64,000 nucleotides of DNA from Colius striatus (Eukaryota; Chordata; Aves; Coliiformes; Coliidae). The stretch spans positions 31,773,298 through 31,837,297 of the forward strand of contig NC_084762.1 of assembly GCF_028858725.1 (NCBI RefSeq). Direction: 5' to 3'. Positions within the stretch are counted from its first letter, which is position 1. Every line of letters begins with the position of its first letter. Under the pieces are notes generated by a model. The model did no database searches and had not been told where the DNA came from. It worked only from the letters and a program-made list of their open reading frames with translations. Made by a program: the position numbers and the translations under genes. This document shows positions 40,801 through 50,007 of the stretch, piece after piece.

Positions 40801-41080
40801 CTTTGGCTTCACTGCGTGGCTCTGTGAGAAGGATGTGCGTGATATTTATTTGTTACAAGTATCTTCTGTTGCTTTTAAAACACAATGGTATGCCTGTAAT
40901 TTTTAAGAGCTGAAAAGCAAAAGCTGTTTCTGTCTTTTGTAGGATGGCACCTTGTTTCATCTACAAACGCAGAAGTGCATACAAGCTGAGTCAAATGCTT
41001 ACAATGGTAACCCAGCACCATTGTTACGACCGTGTGCCAACTCGGACTACCAAAAATGGTTCTTCAAAGAAAGAAGTTGA
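7689..41080 (+). CDS. GALNT12: GALNT12, polypeptide N-acetylgalactosaminyltransferase 12 (exons 2-10; 5' end outside window)
   Basis: This enzyme transfers GalNAc from UDP-GalNAc to Ser/Thr of proteins in the Golgi, starting mucin-type O-glycans. The spliced CDS joins 7689-7858, 8658-8847, 11512-11697, 13695-13812, 20778-20954, 23532-23663, 30913-31026, 38142-38297 and 40943-41080. That is 1381 nt, 459 visible residues and a TGA stop. Visible residues 1 to about 280 are the GT-A fold: Mn-binding D-C-H at 104-106, the Gal/GalNAc-T motif ending WGGEN at 211-215, and a VGH at 237-239 supplying the third metal-ligand His. Residues from about 328 to 459 form a ricin-type lectin domain. Human GALNT12 is 581 aa as I recall, so about 122 residues (tail, membrane anchor, stem) lie in an exon upstream of the window. 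Assignment to T12 rather than a paralogue rests on near-identity to remembered human T12, for example [20 protein letters not shown] and [17 protein letters not shown]. No frameshift or in-frame stop is seen. Confidence 0.96.
7859..8657 (+). other. GALNT12: GALNT12 intron 2
   Basis: 799-bp intron. Its last 104 bases are dominated by an unbroken 88-nt pyrimidine tract (8554-8641) made largely of a C8T4 tandem repeat, followed by GTCGTCTGTGTTACAG. The rest is unremarkable AT-rich sequence. Confidence 0.9.
8554..8641 (+). repeat. 88-nt pure pyrimidine tract with (C8T4)n minisatellite before exon 3
   Basis: There is no purine from 8554 to 8641. The core is C11-T4-C8-T4-C8-T4-C8-T4-C4, then mixed C/T. 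It sits 17 nt before exon 3 and so serves as an oversized polypyrimidine tract. The minus strand carries runs of 8-11 G separated by A4, which strongly suits G-quadruplex folding, and the C strand suits i-motif folding. Confidence 0.95.
8658..8847 (+). CDS. GALNT12: GALNT12 exon 3 (D-C-H metal-binding motif)
   Basis: 190 bp: 2 + 62 codons + 2. It encodes [20 protein letters not shown] and then [17 protein letters not shown], which holds the D-x-H Mn/UDP motif (visible residues 104-106). The donor is GCAAG|GTGAGG. A second donor-like site, AAG|GTACGT, lies inside the exon at 8705. Skipping the exon (190 bp) would shift the frame and remove the catalytic motif. Confidence 0.96.
8848..11511 (+). 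other. GALNT12: GALNT12 intron 3
   Basis: 2.66 kb, ending TCATATTAG. It holds a CR1 3' fragment (9224-9390). Otherwise no coding or structured element is recognised. Confidence 0.9.
9224..9390 (+). mobile_element. CR1 LINE 3'-end fragment
   Basis: It shows the CR1 3' signature in order: GGCTGCCCAGAGAGGG, a CTGGAGGT block, TGACTTGATCTAGGTGG, and CTCTTCCAACCCCTACCATTCT near the terminus. It is 5'-truncated, as is usual for CR1, and diverged. It closely resembles the copy at 34303-34563, so both are likely from one subfamily. Confidence 0.85.
11512..11697 (+). CDS. GALNT12: GALNT12 exon 4
   Basis: 186 bp: 1 + 61 codons + 2. It encodes [20 protein letters not shown], then [20 protein letters not shown] and TWHTTPER, the central catalytic-domain segment with the conserved GGFDW. 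The donor is ATCAG|GTTAAT: GT is present but +3 is T and +5 is A, an unusually weak 5' splice site. Read-through into intron 4 would stay open until a TGA at 11825. Confidence 0.96.
11698..13694 (+). other. GALNT12: GALNT12 intron 4
   Basis: 2.0 kb between the weak GTTAAT donor and a CTCTTTTATAG acceptor. I see no repeat family or gene in it, only scattered T-runs. Confidence 0.9.
13695..13812 (+). CDS. GALNT12: GALNT12 exon 5 (WGGEN motif)
   Basis: 118 bp: 1 + 39 codons, ending in phase 0. It encodes [20 protein letters not shown] and then [19 protein letters not shown], the Gal/GalNAc-transferase motif that binds the sugar donor and positions the acceptor. The donor AGG|GTAAGT is perfect consensus. 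Confidence 0.97.
14350..14419 (+). mobile_element. CR1 LINE 3' tail fragment
   Basis: About 70 bp matching the CR1 terminus: GGGCAGGTTGGACTAGTTGA, then TCTTCCATCCCAACCCATTCTGTTATTCT. The upstream sequence is not recognisably CR1, so the copy is very short or heavily diverged. Confidence 0.75.
15050..15840 (+). mobile_element. Possible old LTR or promoter-bearing element
   Basis: A CCAATAGG box at about 15545-15553 is followed some 70 bp later by CTTATAAGAAGCC (TATA-like) and then pyrimidine-rich CTTGGCTCTCTGCTCTTC, a U3-R-like order seen in class I retroviral LTRs. I could not fix TG/CA ends, a target-site duplication or a poly(A) signal. It may be chance. Boundaries are approximate. Confidence 0.25.
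19679..20236 (-). mobile_element. Avian endogenous retrovirus solo LTR (558 bp), antisense to GALNT12
   Basis: Read on the minus strand it starts TGTCCTGGTTTCAGCTGAGA and ends GGGGTTAAAACATGACA, giving TG...CA ends. A TATATAA box lies at 19965-19971 and an ATTAAA poly(A) signal at 19792-19797, in the expected U3-R order. The whole agrees with a common neoavian solo LTR as I remember it. No retroviral genes are attached. The 5-bp flanks (ACAAC on the left, AGAAA on the right) do not match, so no target-site duplication is visible. Confidence 0.85.
20778..20954 (+). CDS. GALNT12: GALNT12 exon 6 (VGH motif, catalytic loop)
   Basis: 177 bp, exactly 59 codons, phase 0 at both ends. It encodes [20 protein letters not shown] and then [38 protein letters not shown]. 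The VGH histidine (visible residue 239) is the family's third Mn ligand, and the following segment is the flexible loop over the active site. The donor is CTG|GTGAGT. Confidence 0.96.
20955..23531 (+). other. GALNT12: GALNT12 intron 6
   Basis: 2.58 kb and AT-rich. It holds a 159-codon open frame at 21246-21725 with no recognisable domain, probably chance. The acceptor is preceded by a long T-rich tract (about 23487-23529) ending TTTCTTTCAG. Confidence 0.9.
23532..23663 (+). CDS. GALNT12: GALNT12 exon 7 (catalytic domain C-terminus / linker)
   Basis: 132 bp, 44 codons, phase 0 at both ends. It encodes [20 protein letters not shown], then [20 protein letters not shown] and FFGM. This is the end of the catalytic domain, where [15 protein letters not shown] is a strong family signature, plus the short linker to the lectin domain. 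The donor is ATG|GTACGT. Confidence 0.96.
25285..25344 (+). repeat. Perfect 30-bp tandem duplication
   Basis: The unit starting GTTGTGAGCATAATAAGAAT and ending in T5 occurs twice without a mismatch (25285-25314 and 25315-25344), followed by further T. Complete identity in a diverged intron implies a recent slippage-type duplication. Confidence 0.95.
27180..27205 (-). mobile_element. Tiny CR1 terminal remnant (minus strand)
   Basis: AATCATAGAATGGGATGGAC is the reverse complement of a CR1 3' tip (CCATTCTATGATT). The flanks show no further CR1 sequence, so this may be an extreme 5' truncation or a chance match. Confidence 0.4.
27878..27970 (+). repeat. Diverged direct repeat, copy A
   Basis: About 93 bp sharing AAGRTCTGAGGTGAATATCTC, TGTCCCAGC and an AACTAAATGG...AGAGTGTACCTGC order with 28759-28848. 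The two copies are colinear at roughly 75-80% by eye. I do not recognise a repeat family. Confidence 0.7.
28759..28848 (+). repeat. Diverged direct repeat, copy B
   Basis: Partner of 27878-27970, same strand, about 880 bp downstream. It shares GTCTGAGGTGAATATCTCA, TTTGTCCCAGCC, AGCTAAATGG and TAGAGTACACCTGC. Similarity stops sharply on both sides. Confidence 0.7.
30725..30820 (+). mobile_element. Ancient LINE-like (L3/CR1-type) remnant
   Basis: CACTGTAGTCAATGGGATGT followed some 50 bp on by TTAATTTGCACCAGCTCTGA resembles an old amniote repeat whose consensus carries 'GAAGTCAATGG...TTTACACCAGCTGAGG'. The match is partial and from memory only. Confidence 0.4.
30913..31026 (+). CDS. GALNT12: GALNT12 exon 8 (lectin domain, first repeat)
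   Basis: 114 bp, 38 codons, phase 0 at both ends. It encodes [20 protein letters not shown] and then [18 protein letters not shown], the first (alpha) ricin-type trefoil repeat with its paired cysteines and a Q-N-Q run leading into FFEY of exon 9. The donor is CAG|GTAAGA. Confidence 0.96.
32961..32977 (-). promoter_or_regulatory. Candidate CTCF motif (minus strand)
   Basis: The minus strand reads GCCAGCAGAGGGAGCGC. Against the CTCF core CCASYAGRKGGCRS this has one mismatch (A for C at core position 12). It lies in a local GC/CpG-rich patch, about 32.83-33.03 kb, of an otherwise AT-rich intron. Confidence 0.4.
34303..34563 (+). mobile_element. CR1 LINE 3'-end fragment
   Basis: It starts near AGCAACAGGACAAGGGGTAA and continues through GCACAGGCTGCCCAGGGAGG, TGACTTGATCTAGGTGG and CCCTACCATTCTAAATATT, all in CR1 order. 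It is more complete than its sister copy at 9224-9390. Confidence 0.85.
36315..36369 (+). repeat. Impure (TAA/TGA/TAG)n microsatellite
   Basis: AATAATGGTAACAATGGTAA followed by ATGATGATAATAATAGTAGT shows a three-base period with drifting unit sequence (AAT, GAT, AGT), typical of an ageing trinucleotide microsatellite. Confidence 0.85.
36628..36872 (-). mobile_element. CR1 LINE 3'-end fragment (minus strand)
   Basis: The plus strand begins AATCACAGAATCGCAGAATC, the reverse of the CR1 terminal octamers, then GGTTGGAAGGGACCTC, CTAGTCCAACCTCCCTGCC, TCTGGGCAGCCTGTTCCAGTG and GAAGAAATTCTTCC. This is the standard CR1 3' region in reverse orientation. Confidence 0.92.
38142..38297 (+). CDS. GALNT12: GALNT12 exon 9 (lectin domain, middle repeat)
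   Basis: 156 bp, 52 codons, phase 0 at both ends. It encodes [20 protein letters not shown] and then [32 protein letters not shown], the second (beta) trefoil repeat with its Cys pair. From memory, the segment between CQEN and PENQKF is a few residues longer than in human. The donor is GAG|GTAAGT. Confidence 0.96.
38298..40942 (+). other. GALNT12: GALNT12 intron 9
   Basis: 2.65 kb, containing an imperfect 36-bp tandem duplication (39568-39638). Nothing else is recognised. The acceptor is TCTGTCTTTTGTAG. Confidence 0.9.
39568..39638 (+). repeat. Imperfect 36-bp tandem duplication
   Basis: The unit AACACAGTTTTGTTTTCTCT...CCACTGAATTCC (39568-39603) is followed directly by AACACAGTTTTGTTTCCTCT...CCACTGCATCC (39604-39638), with a handful of differences. 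Confidence 0.9.
40943..41080 (+). CDS. GALNT12: GALNT12 exon 10 (lectin domain C-terminus, stop)
   Basis: 138 bp, 45 codons plus TGA. It encodes [20 protein letters not shown] and then [25 protein letters not shown]. It is the third (gamma) trefoil repeat, with a KCIQAE...LRPC cysteine pair and the Q-x-W motif (QKW). The protein ends within a residue or so of the human C-terminus (FFKERML, as I recall). Confidence 0.97.
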   Translation, partial: DGTLFHLQTQKCIQAESNAYNGNPAPLLRPCANSDYQKWFFKERS

Positions 41081-42320
41081 TCCAGAGGTCATCTAGGATG
41101 CAGCTGAATATGAAAATGTGCTCCTTCTAGTCAGCAGTTAGTCGGCTTTTGGAAAATCACATAAGTGATATATTTTTGTATGAAAAGAACTGTAATTAGT
41201 TTACAAGCCTTGGATTTTGTTTTCTGGAGCATTGAAAGGCACTAAGCATTGAGAGCTATGTAAACTAAGTGCAGTGGTTATATCATGCCACAGAAAATGC
41301 TCCTCTTCTTTTCTTCTTATTGGCAGCTACATAACTGCTTCTGAAGTGTCTTAGGTTATTTTCACAAGTGGCAATTTATTTTTTTAATCTCCTGTGTGAA
41401 AGTAAGGCAGTCAAAATAATTGCACTAATGTTACCTGCCAATAACTTAAAATGTTTATTTTTCTACTAAAACATTCTTCAGTGGGGTCTTTTAACAGGTA
41501 ATGGTTAATAATTTCTCTTGTCTTTTAAACACTGAGAAGGTAAACGTAGGCCGGATTGTGCCGTAAGTGACTACCCCAAAACCCTCTCTGAAGACAGTGT
41601 GGATTTGCACATGAAGGCAGAGCAGATCTGCATGTTTTTGCACAAATAACAATCTAGATGCATACAGATTGCACGTGCTTGACAGACAATACATACCATC
41701 CATTAAATGTTGTGACAATTTTAGATGCTCATGGCACTTGACAAGGTTCTAATCATGCTTAAGTCTGGTTTTGGAGTAAAATGGGGATGTTCTCATCTTT
41801 CTTAAATAAGGCAACAATGTTTAAAGATTATGCTCTGGGAAAAGCTGTTTAGGTTCTCATGGATCTAGCTAGGCATCTGTATCCCAGACTGCACAACTTT
41901 TAACATCATGTGGATTTTCAACATGCATATTACTTACAAGATCAGACCTAGCAATAAGCCTTTTGACAAATTTCAAATTACGGGTAGGGAAAATGAATCT
42001 AAGAAATTGTATCTTTCATGAAATTGTAATGGCTTACATAAAAGTGATAGTATGAACATAGATGGGTTTGCAACTGATAGGCAGCTGGTATTAATATAAA
42101 AAGAATTGCCTTTTGGATATAACTTGCATTTTGTCTGGGAAGCCCTTTTCTGATGTTAGTCGTGTCTACACATACGGTCCTATTGAAAACATGAGGTTTA
42201 ATGTCATGGTGGTACAAGATGTCTTCTGCCATGGTATGTGGGGTCAGCCATACCCTATCAGACAAGTAACGTGTATAGCAATGTATTCGGTCATTGATGA
42301 TCATTGTTACAAGGCTGATT

Positions 42321-42326
42321 AATAAA
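42321..42326 (+). terminator. GALNT12: Poly(A) signal AATAAA, proximal candidate
   Basis: AATAAA in GATTAATAAAAGGG, about 1.24 kb after the stop. The downstream sequence is not strongly GT-rich, so this may be the minor site. Confidence 0.5.
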
Positions 42327-42707
42327 AGGGTTTCAGCTGGTAAGGAAAGCTTCTTCCTATGTCAGATGGAAGTATGTTTATGTGTAGAAACATGAAAATG
42401 TCAACCTTTTTCCCTTCACAAGCCTTGGCATCTGTTTGGATTAGTTTGGATGTATTGTATTATTTGCCTTTGTTCATGACTAATATTAAAAAATGTACAG
42501 CCCCTTCTTTGAATCCTCATAAGCTTATGCCATTTTGGCATGCCTATTTATATGATTAGGGTGTTGGGGGAGGGTTTTTCCCTGTAGGAGATGTATTTGT
42601 AGGTTCTCCCAAGGTCTTTTTAAACCCATGTAGACAGAATGTTTTTGTGAGCACATTGCAAGTTTTGTCTGTCTGTGGTCTGGACCGATGAAATTGATGT
42701 TAGAATT

Positions 42708-42713
42708 AATAAA
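42708..42713 (+). terminator. GALNT12: Poly(A) signal AATAAA, distal candidate
   Basis: AATAAA in GAATTAATAAAATATTGTGTG. The GT-rich TGTGTGATTCTGT just downstream is the usual cleavage-stimulating context, making this the likelier main 3' end. Confidence 0.65.
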
Positions 42714-42735
42714 ATATTGTGTGATTCTGTAGAAT

Positions 42736-45700
42736 AGGAACTGTCTTTACAAGTTGGGTTTGGGTTTATTTTCCTTGTGATCATTGGTTTTCTTTTAATC
42801 ATTTCTCTGATCTCTTAGGCTGTGATCCCTGCAGCACTTGGGAGAAAAGAGTTTTATTTCCTGATCTCTCAAATTCTCTTTCCTGAACTCAGTAGTGCTG
42901 TTCACCTGCTAAGCAGCAGTGGTGTGTACTTTGAGAACTATGAATCAAAATGAGGTGGCCACATAAGAGAATTATTAGAGCTCCAGCCACACAGCAAGGA
43001 TTTTCTATTCATTTCTGCCTTGTCTTCTTAATTATTGATTGAATTACATTAGCAAGCCAGAGAGCCGAGCTACTATAGTCGTAGACCTTCATGGTCAGTG
43101 AGGTTTTCTTAGTTTGGGGACTTCAAGATTTCATCATCAGGTGGTGGTATGCAGGTGACATTCAGTAATTGGAAAATATTTTCTGTATATCTTCCCACTC
43201 TGCACATGTTGGGAGGGAAGTATCAAGATTTTGGGCTTCTAGTTACATGCAGCTGAGCATATACCAGCAAACCTGGGTTAAATGTTTGTTAGGCAAACAC
43301 ATTTCTGTGAGTTTGAAGACAAACACTGAACGTAGCAATGTCACCAGCCTGCACCCCTTACATTGGCCTTTCAGTCCATCTACTTACCTTTTTTTTCCTC
43401 CTCAATATTCTTTTCTTCTTCTCAACTCACTGGAATTGCATTAATGTTAGCTTCAGGTTTGGAGGGTGAAGAACTCCATCAAGCATCTCAGTCACAACGT
43501 GCATCTTCAATCTTCCTTTTGTAGGGGGTCAAGGCAACTTGCTGAGGAATGGACTTTGGGCATCTCCTCAGCAGAAAAGGGTCTGGATGCCTCACAGAAA
43601 TGAAAAAAAAAGCAGAACTTCAATCACAAATCAAGACTTCATTTGGTTTTAGCCTCCTAGGGCTGTCTTTGAAAAAGAGAGAGCAAAGCTTGCCACATGG
43701 TCTAAATCAAGAACCAGTAGGTTCCTCCTTTCTTCATTATTCGTCTTCCTTTTATCCTTAGAGCCACATGGTTCTTTTCCCTTTTGCCACTAAACTACAT
43801 GAAGCACTCATAAACCCCAAACTTGCAACTGTAGTTTATAAATAACCTTAGATTATGATAATGGGATACGGGCAGCATAAACTTGGAAATCCCAAGGGTC
43901 ATTCTTCCATTTTTAGCATCACTTTCTTCAACCAAGGACATTTGTAAAATATATACAGATTGTCTGAAGAACATATCATCCCCATGCACAGTGGCACAGT
44001 GCACCATATAAAATTCTAAGCTACAGAGGAAGAAATCTGTCTTCCAAATGGATTTTGGTCTGCATTGCCTACCTGCAAGTACCATCTCTCCCATGTTCAC
44101 TGCCCCTTTTTTTTTGCATTATACTGGATCAGTGTGAGTCTGCGTTCTTCTGGGTTCCTTCCCTTCACTTTGTCTGATGTCCTTGGATGTACCTAGCTAT
44201 GAGGTATATCTGGTGTGGTTGAGGCACAAGATAAAGCCAGGAGAAGTATTTCAGAAAACTAAACCATGCAACATGTTTTATCAATTGTCCATATCCTGTG
44301 CTGAATACACCTTGTGAGAGGAATAGCAATATGCAAGGAGTCTTCAATAAATTGCCTGACTGTATTATTCCCAAACTGAGGATGTGGAGTTGTGAGTACT
44401 GAATGAACTTGCTGATTTATTTTTAGAGATCTTTTAAAAATTTCATTAAAAAAACACTTTTTTCTTAGTCTTTATATTCCTGCCTTAAAAAGAAAACAAA
44501 ACACGTGATCCTATTTGCAGTCTGGTGCCTAAATCTTTATCATATTTCTTTGAACTCATCAGGTAAATATTTGCTTTTTTTTTTTCCCTTTTAGTCTTCT
44601 ACCATTCTGTCGTTAATACGTTGTGGGTCTTTGACATAGGCTAGAACTTTTACTGGATTTTCACCTTCCTTCTAAGACATAAACTACCAAGACCTCTCTG
44701 TCTGTGCAGTCTTGAGTGAACCTTTTTATGAGGGATTGTTACAGTTCACACAAACACCCAGGAACAAGAGTCATTGTAGATTCATCAGTCAATGTGAATT
44801 GGAAGCAGAATTTCTTACTAGCTCTGCTGAAATAGAGACTCAGAACTGTGTTCAGTTCTTGTTTTATTTCTGGGAAGATTTGCTGGAAGGGGAAATTCAT
44901 GTTGGTTGCTAGTAGCAGGACTGACGGGATTGTGTGCCTTTTCCCTATGAATGAAAACACAGGCACTTAGACAGTGATGCTAGTGGGCTGGTAATTCAAA
45001 ATCTGATATTCTTTTAATTTTATTTGACTCTCTTAAAGCCTTCAGATTGGGAGACTAATTTGAAGTTGAGCTTTGTTCTGGTATAAGGACATAGCAAGCA
45101 GGATGTCTATAGAGAGACTACAGGGTTAGGATCACGTTATGTACATACACTTGGAGCTGTGGGTCAGCTTGAGAATGCTGTGTAGGTTTGTAACAGAAAA
45201 TTTTGACTCTGCTAACAACTAAGCTGAGGTGGGTGGGAAGGCCCTTGAGAGGGAGGGGAGAGGGATAGCAGATCTATCCCCCCATTTTGTGAGGGCACTA
45301 GGGGTTGACTGTAACAACAGGAGCTTGTTTCAGTTGGAGCACTGCAGTATTCTTACACTTCCCATTTACAGAGGAAAACGATTATGTATGTATATGCAGT
45401 ACTGAAATTACTATGTCTGGATTGACAGTTTTCAATCTTTTTTTCAATCCATTACTCACTGACATTTGTAGGAATAGACAAAGCTTGTTTAGACCAGTCC
45501 TAGTCAGTGCCGACAGGAATGACATGGCTGTGGATGACATACTTTCAGAGGCTTCCAGGATTTCCAAATGGGAGGTGCAGACAAAAATGGGGCAGGACCT
45601 TCTCAGTGGCTTCTCTTAACTCCAAAAACAAGAAGCTGGAAGATGCAGGAAGTGAGCCACTGGCCTGATAGGTAGTGTGACATGTTCATGTAGCATCAGA

Positions 45701-48700
45701 CCATCTCTCAGAGTGGGACTTGCAGCAGATGCAATTTCATTCTTGGTGGTAAGGGGAAAATGTGCTTTATGGGTTTCTTGGACTTATCTGTGCTTTGAAG
45801 CTTCCAGCTAAAAAAAAAAAAGTGGTCAAAGGAGTTGTACCAGTACAGATATTTAGACCTGAAATTTGTGAACAGAGTACTCTGTGACAAGTGAATATAA
45901 ATCATACAGAAAGAATGAAAATGTTAGCTGTGCATACACAGTTAGTAGCAATTGGGAGAAACTGGAAATGATCATTAGCAGGAAGATATTTGACACAAAT
46001 GTTTTTTACTGAAATACAGTTGAAAGATTCACATGATAGATACGCTGAGTGACTGGGTAACAGTGGCCAGGAAGAAAGCAACATTTTATTTTTGAGTAAA
46101 GCAAAAAGGATTTCCAGTTCTTCTGAACTGGTATTTTAGCCAACAAAGGATAAACAGATAGAGGATGTCTGGTATAGACCACCAAATAAGAATAGAAAGC
46201 CTTTTTCATATCAGATAAAGGATGTGTGCTACTTTAGAGGATTTCATCCTAGGGAACGTACTTTACCAATTTCATGGTAGCAAAATATTCTGAGGATTTC
46301 TAAAGAAATAAAAAAAGCAGCTGGGCAGGTGGCTGTGTCTGACACAATCTGTAATAAGCAATTTAGTACAATTCTCCTTTAGGCATCCTCTTATTTAAAA
46401 TGAGCTGTTACCTGGGCATCTGTTTGCATAAACAAAGGATAGCAGCTATGAAAGAAGAAATTTGTCAGTGCTGAGAACTGGAAAGAAGCTGGGTTTACAA
46501 AATGTATACATCATGTTAAAAACTTATATGTGTACAACAAGAAAGGGTTTTATAGGATTGCAAAGGAAATACTTTAAAGTGTCAGAAATACTTTGTTGAA
46601 TCTAAATTTAGCCTCAGTGCATCAGTTACACTATTGTCATTAACTACATTATTTTCTTGCATTATCTTCCCTGTTTTTTTAACAAAAGTTGTGGAAACTG
46701 TCTTTTTCATGCATCACTGAGTATACAGGAAGGATTTTGAGAGGCTTATTTTGCCTAATCCTCATTGTTCAATATATAGCCTTATTTACTTCCCCATAGT
46801 AAATCCCTAGCCTGAAAAATAAAGGATAATTTTCTTAGGTTTCTTATATGGAACTTGGATGTTACTGTGTCTTAGTGCTTCCCAAGTATTTATTACTCTG
46901 TCTTTACACTATGACCATAAAGGACAAGCACCCCTGTTTTACCAATGGGGAATACAGCGGCAAAGCTATTAAGTTCAGAAGCACCACATTATTAATTACT
47001 GTGATTTGAAGGGTAGCTTTGCTTGGTTTAAGGGATATCCAGCCACATCCCAGACTTGTGCAGTTCAGACATGGGATCTAGAATTCATTTAACCAAAATT
47101 AACTCAAACCATAAACCAAACTTCAAATCAGAAATGCATATACAGAGGAACTATCACCCCAGGGTTCCTGTTAGATGCAGAATGATGCAGCTGTCCTGAC
47201 ACATGCCCCAAAAATTGGGAAGCTATCATTAGAGACTACCTCTGAAAAGCCAGCCTTAGCTTTCTGGGCAAATACGGGTAAATCTTGATTTCCTGGGCTG
47301 ATTTTGGAATTGTTTTTGCACTCCATACTAGGCATTAGCTCCATGACGTAGCACTTTCAAGGTGTGTGTATTTGACCCACTTCCCCAGTATCTGACTTCC
47401 CAGTTCACTATGTGGGCACCACTAGCACTGGGCTCTGCTTCCCGCCTGAGGGCAAGCCTCCAGCTTCATGCCAAATGGAGCTCTGCAATGACTCCAAGCT
47501 GTGTTTGGAAAGAAGGAAGGAGGTGCATGTGACTTGTAAAACAACAAAGTTATGTTTGCTGCCACATCAGCAACAAGGAAGAATGTCGAGCCATTGCTAG
47601 TAATATTCAAGGTATTAATTCTGTTGTACCACATAACTCAGACTCAAGCCTTCTTTCAGAAAGACTGAGTTCTCAAAAACTGGAAATTGCTTTTAAAAAG
47701 AAAGACGCTTAGAAAGCTGATGACATTCCAGAGACAGCGTGAGTACATGTGTTAATACAGTGCCAATACTGTAAAGTGATAACCAAAGTGATCCAAGTAG
47801 CTGTAGTCTTGGTAGCCAAGTACTGGAGAAAATCACAGTGATGCAGGATACAAGGAGTGAGGAATGATTTTCTGTGAAACAGATTTTGACAAACTTGGTA
47901 TCTGTTGCAGATCAGGTTGAGAATGGTGAAACATCATTTAGCATATGAAATTCTGATTAAAAATAACATTATACAAAATCAATATGGCATCTATTCCTGT
48001 TGGCATCCTAGGAAGATCTATTCTTGGTGTCATGATAATCAGTTTGCTGAAGGAAAACAAGTTACTGCGAAGTTTGCAGGTGACAAAGAAACAGCTGGAC
48101 AGGTCACACACAAAGCACATTGGTATATCGTAATGCAAGGTCAGATGCACGGGAGTGAAGAAGTAGGTCATGCTTTAAGGCAGTGCAGATCCAAAACATG
48201 GTGTAGGTTATTTGATAAAAAGGCAGCCCCACATGGATAACAACCTGGCTGGTTTGCCTGTAGAGATTAGCTCTCCTGACCTGCCTGGCCCACGGGTGGT
48301 TGCTGAGGATGATGCTGGTGGCCTCGCTCCGACAGGTTGCACTGTCAGAATGGCCAAATTCACACGTAAAGGAGAGGGGCCTTGGAAATGCCTCCAAGAA
48401 TGATTCCTGAGGTGAGTGCAACAGCAAAATGCAGTGATTGACCTTAGCCCATGTGCCTGGGAGAAGATCACCTTACACTGATGTCCCCTTACACTGAGAA
48501 AGGCATCAGGAAAGGCAGAATCTGGAAGCTGGAATAAGCCAAATTCTTACTGAATGTGAGATACGTCGTTTAGCGAACTAATTAATGAACAAAGTGATTT
48601 ATCAAGAGATATGGTGGACTCTTCATTACAGATGTCTTGAAGTAAGCACTGCTGAATGTCTTTCCGAGGAAAAGACTGTAAAGCTGTGAGCGTTACAAGA

Positions 48701-48849
48701 TTGCTTTTTCAGCCCAAGGTCAGATCACGATGATCTTGGAATTTATTAATCTATGAAGATTCTTTCATTCTTTCCACGGTGGCACCGCCGCGTCTGCGAT
48801 ACAGACTGGATGCACGAGGTTAATCTTCAAACGTTTGCTGTGAGTGACT
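42736..48849. other. Intergenic region between GALNT12 and GABBR2
   Basis: About 6.1 kb without a recognisable gene, ankyrin-repeat coding sequence or repeat family. A G-rich stretch lies at about 45227-45270. The open frame at 47905-48240 (111 codons) has no recognisable motif. CpG density rises sharply from about 48.8 kb. Confidence 0.7.
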
Positions 48850-49182
48850 CGGGGAGAACGATGCATAGGAGTTGTGCCAGCCCTCGCGGGCGTCCTGGTG
48901 CAGCCCCAGTTCGCTTTGTAGCCGCGAGCAGTGCCCCGGCTCCGGAGGGCCGGCAGCTCTTCGGGCAAAACGAAACACTCCAACCCCCGACCCCCCTGGC
49001 TTCTGCTCTCGCAAAACGCGGGGCGCCCGCGCGCCGCAGAGTTCCCGCGGCCCGGCCGGCGCGTGCTCGCGCGCGCGGAGGCGGGAGCGCGGTCGCGCGC
49101 CGCCCGGGGCGCGCGCGCGGGGGAAGGCAGGCTGTGGCAGGGAGCGCGCGCGGAGCCCGCCCGGGGCAGCGCGTGTGAGCGG

Positions 49183-49201
49183 GTGTGTGTGCGCGCGCGC
49201 G
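49183..49201. repeat. Alternating purine-pyrimidine tract GTGTGTGT(GC)n
   Basis: 19 nt of unbroken alternation, GTGTGTGTGCGCGCGCGCG, flanked by further CG-alternating stretches (about 49062-49120 and 49144-49151). This composition favours Z-DNA under negative supercoiling and lies about 0.9 kb upstream of the start codon. Confidence 0.9.
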
Positions 49202-50007
49202 GGGGCCTCCCGCAGCCGCGAAGGTACAGCGGCACTGGAACACCCCGCCCTCGCGGCTCGGCCCACACCTGGCAAAGGTGCCCGGCCCTGGGGCACCGGC
49301 TGCTAGTGTCCTGAGGGAGGCTCGGCTGGTCTCAGCCCCGTCGCCGCACACTTCGCTCTGTCCCCGGCCTCGGGCAGCGCAGCCTGTTCCGCGGCGCTGC
49401 CCGACCCGAAGGACGGGCGCAGGCGGCACCTCCCGCCCGCGGCGGGGCCTGCCCCGGCTCCCGGGGAATGCGACACTAGCACCCCCGCCCCGGCTCCGTT
49501 CGGCACCGCTCCCCCTCCTCCGCCTCCCCGCCTCTAGTTGGTGGGGGGGAGCTTTTTTCCTCCTCGGCGTTTTCTGCTGGAACATCCCTTGTATTAATTT
49601 ATTTTTCTTTGGAGAAGAAGGGGGGAAGGAGGGAGGGGTTCAGTGAGGGCTGCTCGGCCCCCTCTCCGCGCCTGAGAGGTGCTGTCCCCCCCTGAGCGGA
49701 GCGGGGGGGGGGAAGGAAGAGCAGCCGGGGAGGCAGAGGCAGGTCCCGCTCCCTCGCTGTGCTGCCGGGGAGCGAGGAGGAGGGCGGTGGGGAGCGTGTC
49801 TCTCTGTGCGTGGTGGTGGTGGGTTATTTATTTATTTATTGCTCCTGGTGGTTGCAGCTGGCAGACCTGGGAAGGAGTAGGCGCCATTGCCAGAAGGATT
49901 ATTGCCAGGGGAGAGGAACGGGGGAAACAGAGAGGAGACCTCGAGGCTCACGGGGAAGCAGAGACAGGCAGCTCTATTCCTCCCGCCCGCTCGCCTGCCG
50001 CCGGGGG

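Larger units (their letters stand above)
41081..42735 (+). other. GALNT12: GALNT12 3' UTR (approximate end)
   Basis: About 1.65 kb of AT-rich sequence after the stop, with several ATTTA-type elements and two AATAAA hexamers (42321 and 42708). The end is put about 20 nt after the second because a GT-rich downstream element follows it. Small open frames here have no support as genes. Confidence 0.7.

Noticed and set aside
47905..48240. 111-codon open frame in the intergenic region
   Set aside because: No recognisable domain, no clear promoter or poly(A) context; shadow frames on the other strand are similar in length.
42736..48849. A hidden ANKS6 remnant between the two genes
   Set aside because: No ankyrin-repeat or SAM-domain-like translation was seen on either strand.
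48765..49646. Long open frames on both strands (up to 252 codons) upstream of GABBR2
   Set aside because: They overlap one another in several frames within the CpG island, are Arg/Ala/Pro/Gly-rich and low-complexity, and reflect the lack of AT-rich stop codons rather than genes.
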